In this document: one piece after another, positions 58,440 to 64,000 of the stretch
Numbering within the stretch: position 1 is the first letter of the stretch
Layout: every line of letters begins with the position of its first letter
Source of the DNA: Fremontodendron californicum
Lineage: Eukaryota; Streptophyta; Magnoliopsida; Malvales; Malvaceae
Reading direction: 5' to 3'
Assembly (NCBI GenBank): GCA_030761205.1
Contig: JAULJL010000047.1
Coordinates: forward strand, 1,991,501-2,055,500
DNA length: 64,000 nucleotides
The notes under the pieces: model-generated
The model's input: only the letters and a program-made list of their open reading frames with translations
Databases searched by the model: none
Told to the model about the DNA's origin: nothing
Translations under genes and position numbers: made by a program

Positions 58440-58738
58440 TTTAAAAGTTATGCCAAAGCAGCTAAACATGTCAAGCATTCACATTACTATGAAATAATTT
58501 AGCACCATTGATGGATAGTGATTCCTTTGAACAATATTGCACGATTGTCAAGCATAAGAACCTCCTTTTTTTTTTTTATAATTAGAGCTAGCATATGTAT
58601 TTTTCTTTATTAATTTGATTCTCGATTTTATGTTGCTTGGATTCTCCGACCTATAATAAAATCTACTATAAATTTGTCGAGTTTATTGCAAAGAATACAA
58701 CTTAAACTAAAGGATTTGAAATTGAAAAAAAAAAAAAA
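58440..58738 (+). promoter_or_regulatory. Promoter of the second intact LRAT gene
   Basis: TATGCCAAAGC at 58449-58459, a motif shared with 51034 and 33599, is followed by a TATAAAT box at 58667-58673, about 70 bp before the ATG at 58739. Confidence 0.5.
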
Positions 58739-59981
58739 ATGGGACAGCCACAAAGCTTACCAGTGTTTCGGCAGCTCCAACCAGGCGATCACATTTACTG
58801 TGAAAGAAGAGGAGGTCTCTACGATCACCATGGTTTGCTTCTGTTTCTTTTTTATTTTATATCTATCGAGAAGATTAAGGGTGTTCATTATTCGGTTTTA
58901 ATCGAATTAATCGACTGAAATCTAATTTAGTTTGGTTAATCGGTTAATCAAACAAATATCGGTTCAGTGATTGGTTAAGCGTTTTGATAAATTTCGGTTT
59001 TCGATTAATTCGGTTCTGTTAAGCGAAATTAATTGAATTGACCATATATTAACTGAAATACACTAAACCTAATTTCTTTATGCTTTCTTAGTTGTTTTAG
59101 TATATTTGATATTTTGATTTTATTATAGCTTTATTATGCTTTGCTTTTGGATTTTGATTGTTTAGATATATTATTACGGATGGAGTACTATTAGATTGTT
59201 TTGGTATTTTGGTTAGATATAAAATCATGTATTAAAAAAGCTAGATTGTAAAATAAATTGGGTATTTATTTTGGTTAATCGAAAACCGACCGAATTACCC
59301 GAAATAATTTCGGTTCAATTAATTCACCTTTTATATTATTCGGTTCGGTTAACGGTTAAGAGAAAAAAAATCGATTAATTCGATTAATTGTAATTCGGTT
59401 CGGTTAATAACCGAACTGACCGTTTGAACACCAGAAAGATCATAATAAGTGTAATAAATAGAAGTTGGGATATTATAATTTGGCTGTTTTTGAACCCAGG
59501 AATATATGTGGGCGATGACATGGTTATTCACCTCCTGGGAGCTGCAAAGAAAATTGGGCCTTCACCTCCATGCCAGAAATGTGGAAACAAGCGAGTCATC
59601 AATGGTGAAATCGCCAAAACCTGCATCGATTGTTTCCTTGATGGTCAATCACTTCAGTTCTATGACTATGGAGTCCCCGTCGTCCAATTCAATATGAGAC
59701 GACGTGGTACTTGCTCCGTACGCCATTCCAAGCCAGCCGATGAAGTTATTAAGACAGCAACTGATATCCTGGAAGGAAATAATAATGGGTTTGGCCGCTA
59801 CGACATGTTTGCAAACAATTGCGAGGACTTTGCTGTGTACTGCAAAACAGGCACAGCCGTAAGTTTGCAGGTTGTGGGCCATATTGAACGACTAGGTGTG
59901 CTTGGAGGTCCCGTTGGTTTATTTGCAGGCGCTGCTTACGGTCTTGCGAAAGTGATCACCGACGCCCAAAGACGCCCGTAA
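58739..59981 (+). CDS. LRAT/NC-domain protein (LEAD-SENSITIVE 1-like), second intact copy
   Basis: Exons 58739-58832 and 59500-59981 (CCATG/GTTTGC and CCCAG/GAATA) give 191 residues. The fold markers are the same as in the 51.7 kb gene: LQPGDHIY (13-20), DHHGIYVGDDMVIHL with His31 and His42, CQKC...CIDC (Cys56, 59, 73, 76) and NNCEDFAVYCKTG with nucleophile Cys139. The C-terminal extension is Gly/Leu/Ala-rich and moderately hydrophobic (about 155-180). The two intact paralogues differ throughout, so they are not recent copies of each other. The 667 bp intron is mostly a MITE-like element. Acyltransferase or thioesterase activity is inferred from the fold only. Confidence 0.9.
58878..59433. 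mobile_element. MITE-like element inside the LRAT gene intron
   Basis: It is bounded by AGGGTGTTCA and TGAACACCA, and its interior is full of CGGTTAATCGAATTAATCG-type motifs in both orientations, as in common plant hAT-like MITEs with GGTGTTCA termini. Flanks GAGAAGAT and AGAAAGAT are similar but not a clean TSD. Confidence 0.6.
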
Positions 59982-60350
59982 GAACAGATCAAGCTCGATC
60001 GTGGTCACTTTCACAATTGATTCACCAGACTACATGTTATAAATAAGAACAAGGAATAATATGTTAAGGTCCCAAATCCCAATATTAAATGTAGGAACTT
60101 AAAGGCAAGGCTAATTAGTGTTGATATTCACTTATGTGCGAGTGTTGATTTATATATATATACACTAGGAATACGTCCCCTCGATGCGGGAGTAGACTTT
60201 CTTTTCGTCTCATAAATATTATCTTAATTTGATTTTAATGCTCAAAATTGAATACTAAATTAATTATATCAATATTTAATTTTTCTAACATTTAAATGAA
60301 AAAACAAAATTAATATTATCTCCAGAGTTTTGTCCTTAAAGTTAAATAGA
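59982..60350. other. 3' flank of the second intact LRAT gene
   Basis: 3' untranslated and flanking sequence. Positions 59984-60135 are similar to 60466-60618 behind the relic, which helps to define the duplicated end. No gene is seen in it. Confidence 0.5.
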
Positions 60351-60463
60351 ATATTGAACGATTAGGTGTGGTTGGAGGTCCCTTTGGTTTAATTGCAGGC
60401 GTTGCTGTTGCGGGAGCTTACGGTCTTTCGAAAGTGTTCACCGACTTCATAAGACGCCTATAA
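60351..60463 (+). pseudogene. 3'-terminal fragment of another LRAT gene
   Basis: The last 37 codons and stop of an LRAT copy are preserved in frame (IERLGVVGGPFGLIAG...), homologous to the end of the neighbouring gene (IERLGVLGGPVGLFAG...). It carries four extra codons (VAVA-like) and substitutions. The 3' flank is also shared up to about 60618. Nothing of the catalytic domain is present upstream. Confidence 0.85.
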
Positions 60464-60620
60464 GAACAGATCAAGCTCGTGGTCAATTCCACAATTGATT
60501 CACGAGACTAAATGTTATAAATAAGAACAAGGAATAATATATGTTAAGGTCCCAAATCCCAATAATAGATGTAGGAACTTAAAGGGAAAGCTAATTAGTG
60601 TTTATATTCACTTGTATGCT

Positions 60621-60681
60621 GTTGATTTTTAACTCTCGGTACCAATTGTAGTTTTGTGCTACAGTACCGATTTGCTACAGT
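60621..60681 (-). mobile_element. Truncated LTR end at the segmental-duplication junction
   Basis: This is 61 bp matching 54887-54947 of the solo LTR with one mismatch (TTTTTAACTCTCGG versus TTTTTGACTCTCGG). It breaks off exactly where duplication copy B begins. The overlap AGT is common to both sequences. Confidence 0.9.
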
Positions 60682-63600
60682 TAGAGTTTCACAAAAAAAT
60701 AGAAGTTGAGTAAAAAGGGAATGTAATAAATGTTGATGCCATTAAAAAAAATCAAAAAATTCACAAAATTTACCTCAAATTTCCTTTCTAAAAAATAAAA
60801 TTATTTGATTCAAATTTCACGAATTTTGATAATTTTTATTTTTATTTTAACATTAAATAAAATAATTTTATTTTAAAATTTAAAAAATTTCTTTACAAAT
60901 GAAATCTCTTATCCAATCATTCCAAGACAATTTGACAAAGAAAAATTATGTGCCTTCAATTTGTGGACATCCATAAAATTGCTTTTCAAGGACGGTTATT
61001 TTGGATTCCTCTTTGATATATATATATATGTGGTGAGGTCAGGTGATTGTGCAACCACATCATCAATCCATTTTGCTCCTAAAAGGTTAGATGATAAAAA
61101 AAAATTAATGTTTCTAATGTGAATGATCTTATTTTTAATAATGGAATGATTAAAATAAAAAATTTCGAAAATTTAATGGATTAACCTTGTAGTTTATTCA
61201 ATTTTATTGATAATTTTCAATGCATTTAATGAAAATATTAACAATAGCAAAATCCAAATATTAATAGTCGGTCCATATATTTTACAATTTGGTAATCAAA
61301 ATTTAGATTTTGAATTTAAAAGTTTTAAATTAGTAACTCATATTCGGCAATTCAATTTATGTAAAAAAATGAAAAAAGAAAATTGTCGTTGAAAAGAGAA
61401 TTGTAAGATTTATAGAATGAAAAAGAACTCTTGTTAATTATGTAATTCAAGAGGTGTTAAATATTAGGATTCGAATCTCATATTTATTGGATGCCATCTT
61501 TTAAAAGTGGCTACATGAATCAATTGGAGTAAGCCTTGGATTCAAACATTTTTCTCTTTGTTATTTGATTCTCCATTATTGACTTCAATTCTTCATGGCT
61601 TATTCTACTTAAACCTGCTTATGGGTCGGACAGTCCGATTAAACTGCTCGGCTCGAATCATATTGGGCGGAACTGTGTACATATTTTTGTGATCCGGGCC
61701 GGCTCGAATTACTGTTTATATAATATAAAATAAAATTTTATTTAAATTTAATTATAAAACTATATAAATATTAATATAAAAATGATTTTTTTATTAATTG
61801 TGAATAGTAATTCGGGTCATGAGCAAGTCTAATTCCATTAGACATTTGTCTGAATTTGTATTTGAGCCTATTTAACATAAGGTTTTGCTAACAATTGTTT
61901 TTAAGATACTCTTTAAGGTTAGTTAATATACTATTTATAATAAAAACATAATATTAAATGCAAAATTTGATAACTTTATTCATCATTTTCAATGCATTAA
62001 ATAAAGATATTAATATATATAATAATCTTAAAGACGACTCTTAAGTCACTTGTTAGCAAAATACTTTATAGAATATATGCCCGAGCTTGCATTTGAAGAT
62101 TAATAGTAGAGAGATGTCAAGATTCGAAGCTTTTTAACTTCTTTATTTGGAAAACCGAAAATTAACTTTATTAATTAATAAACCCAAGATATTAATACAT
62201 TATAACATTTGCATATTTGATTTAATGATAAGTGTGTGTATATCGGGTTGAAAGAGTCACATTGAAATCTTATTTTTATCAAAATTAAAATGATATGTAG
62301 AAGCTAAATATAATAAATCCAGTTATTTATTCTCAATATGGGATTAATCCAACTTTACACTATTAGCTCTCACGATCAAGAAAGTTTTTGACATTATACA
62401 TGTCATTAGAGTTAATCATGAGTTGAATTGGACCGGACCAATTCGAATAACAAAAATTTAGTTGTCTAAGTTAGCTTGGCACGTCAAGCTTTAAAAATCT
62501 GTTTTATTATTTAAAATATATTAAAATATTAAATATATTTTTATAATTAAATTTAAATAAAAATAAATTTTTATTTAGTAAATAATAATCCGAATTAAAT
62601 CAGATTGATGTAAATTTAAAATATTTATCTAAATTCGATCAAATTCGAATTAAATCTGTCGAACAAGACTGATAACCTGAACTTGGACAGGTCTACATGC
62701 CATCATATTTTTTGTTTGGTCCCCCCCCCTCCCCATGATAAGTTGCAATTGTCACAATCCTTGTGTGTTGTATTGTTACTTTAAACTTTAAGACAAGGTC
62801 CAACCCAATCTTTTAAAAAAGGAGACCATTGGTCCTGCTGTTTACTTTATTTGATTCTCCAATTTTCACCATTATTTGGCAATTGTCACAATCCTTGGTG
62901 TTGTATTGTTACTTTAAACTTTAAGACAAGGTCCAACCCAATCTTTTGAAAAAGGAGACCATTGGTCCTGCTGTTTACTTTATTTGATTCTCCAATTTTC
63001 ACCATTATTTGATCCTTTGGATTCTCTAATTTCTAGTCTTTCATTTATTTATTTATTCTTCCAAAAACCCTTTTTTCCATCATCTATAAATTTGAAGTAT
63101 TGTTTAGGAAAGCATGTATATGTCCCCAATTGAAACTCAAAACATTTGTTTAGAGTTAAAAGGAAGAAAGATTGAAGTCCGGAAATGGGATGCACTCAAG
63201 CCTGCTGATCACATATTTACTAAAAGGACACTTAAAAGTATATATCCATGCGACCACCATGGTAATAAGCCTATTTCCTTTTAACAAATATTTCTATTTT
63301 CCTTTTTCTTTTTTTTTTGTTCTTTTTCTTTTTGTGCACGGTTGAACTTGAAACCTTATACGGGCTATTCTATTTTTTTAAGAAAATTAATTATATAATA
63401 TTATGAGTTCATTTTTTTATTGTATTTGTGTTGTGTTTGTATTATTTTTTCGTATTATAATCGTGTTTATATATTTATATAAATTTTGATACGTTAATAA
63501 TTCATTTTACATAAATTTTGATATATTCGTGTATCTATGTTATTTTCGTGCTACTTTTTGTGTCGTATTGTGTTTTAGTTATTTTTTCGTGTCGTGTTCA

Positions 63601-63793
63601 AAATTATGAAGTTTAATTTGATACATTGGCAATTGAATTTTTTTAACTCTACCAACGAAGTTACAAGATTATCACATGTCTTATATTTTTAATTTTTTTA
63701 AAAATATATTACATATAAGTTATATGTGTCATCCTAATAACTTCGTTTGTGAAATTTAAAAATTTCACTAACAATGAAGGAATGATATAATTT

Positions 63794-63853
<60 letters not shown>

Positions 63854-64000
63854 TGTGCTTGTAGCGAGCTTTTTTCATGGGTACTCACGAACATATATGT
63901 GGGCAACAACACGGTGATTCATTTCATGGGGCCCGTGGATGACGATCGTACATGCAAAATAATAATTATAATAATATCTCATGTAATACATTATTGATTG
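60679..64000 (+). repeat. Segmental duplication, copy B (continues beyond window)
   Basis: Near-identical to 37742-41057 in the same orientation. It differs by short (TA)n tracts (61016-61030, 63793-63845), about a dozen substitutions, mostly in the last 600 bases, and by retaining 51 bp that copy A lacks near 63907-63957. It includes MITEs at 61610-61831 and 61881-62063, a SINE-like unit at 61461-61560 and the 133 bp tandem pair from 62744. Confidence 0.95.
63085..63954 (+). pseudogene. Decayed LRAT gene in duplication copy B
   Basis: Exon 1 homology ends at 63261 (CCATG/GTAATA), with in-frame ATGs at 63114 and 63120 and ATT in place of the family start codon, as in copy A. About 62 bases of exon 2 remain (63892-63954, reading IYVGNNTVIHFMGP), preceded by CGA instead of an AG acceptor, and then the homology ends. 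The catalytic Cys region is missing within the window. Confidence 0.8.

Overview
The window is nuclear DNA of a flowering plant, almost certainly a eudicot. It is very AT-rich, the genes are split by plant-type GT-AG introns, intergenic space is long and packed with small transposons, and three genes in a row are recognisable orthologues of a block on Arabidopsis chromosome 3. I could not settle the species. There are no bacterial, organellar, rRNA, tRNA or CRISPR features.

Left part (1-8 kb), minus strand: the 5' half of a plastid-targeted FAD/NAD(P)-binding oxidoreductase (AT3G04650-like, running off the left edge), then a complete WVD2/WDL1-type microtubule-binding protein with a long 5' leader intron. 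From 8 to 25.5 kb I see no gene, only AT-rich sequence holding hAT-like miniature elements, a 1.57 kb solo LTR, SINE-like and fold-back repeats. From 25.6 to 31.9 kb, plus strand, is a complete three-KH-domain RNA-binding protein, the orthologue of the flowering-time regulator FLK, with one GC-AG intron, an expanded acidic N-terminal repeat and a LINE fragment in its first coding intron.

Right part (34-64 kb): a tandemly amplified gene neighbourhood in which class-3-lipase-like alpha/beta-hydrolase genes alternate with LRAT/NC-domain genes (NlpC/P60-like cysteine fold, plant LEAD-SENSITIVE-1-like family), all on the plus strand. One hydrolase (35.7 kb) and two LRAT genes (51.7 and 58.7 kb) look intact. 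A second hydrolase (46.4 kb) lost its catalytic serine through a 172 bp deletion. Four further LRAT copies are relics (34.3, 40.2, 60.35 and 63.1 kb). The unit around 37.7-41.1 kb recurs nearly identically at 60.7-64.0 kb and in diverged form at 47.3-51.1 kb. The shared biochemical theme is acyl-ester and thioester chemistry, but that the two families act together is inference.

Mobile elements are exceptionally well preserved here. Many insertions still show intact target-site duplications (TSDs): 8 bp for hAT-like elements, 9 bp for a Pack-MULE-like element, 3 bp for a mini-CACTA and 5 bp for two solo LTRs. In one case the empty site survives in two paralogous copies. One MITE landed at a splice donor of the WDL1-like gene, and its target duplication kept the donor.
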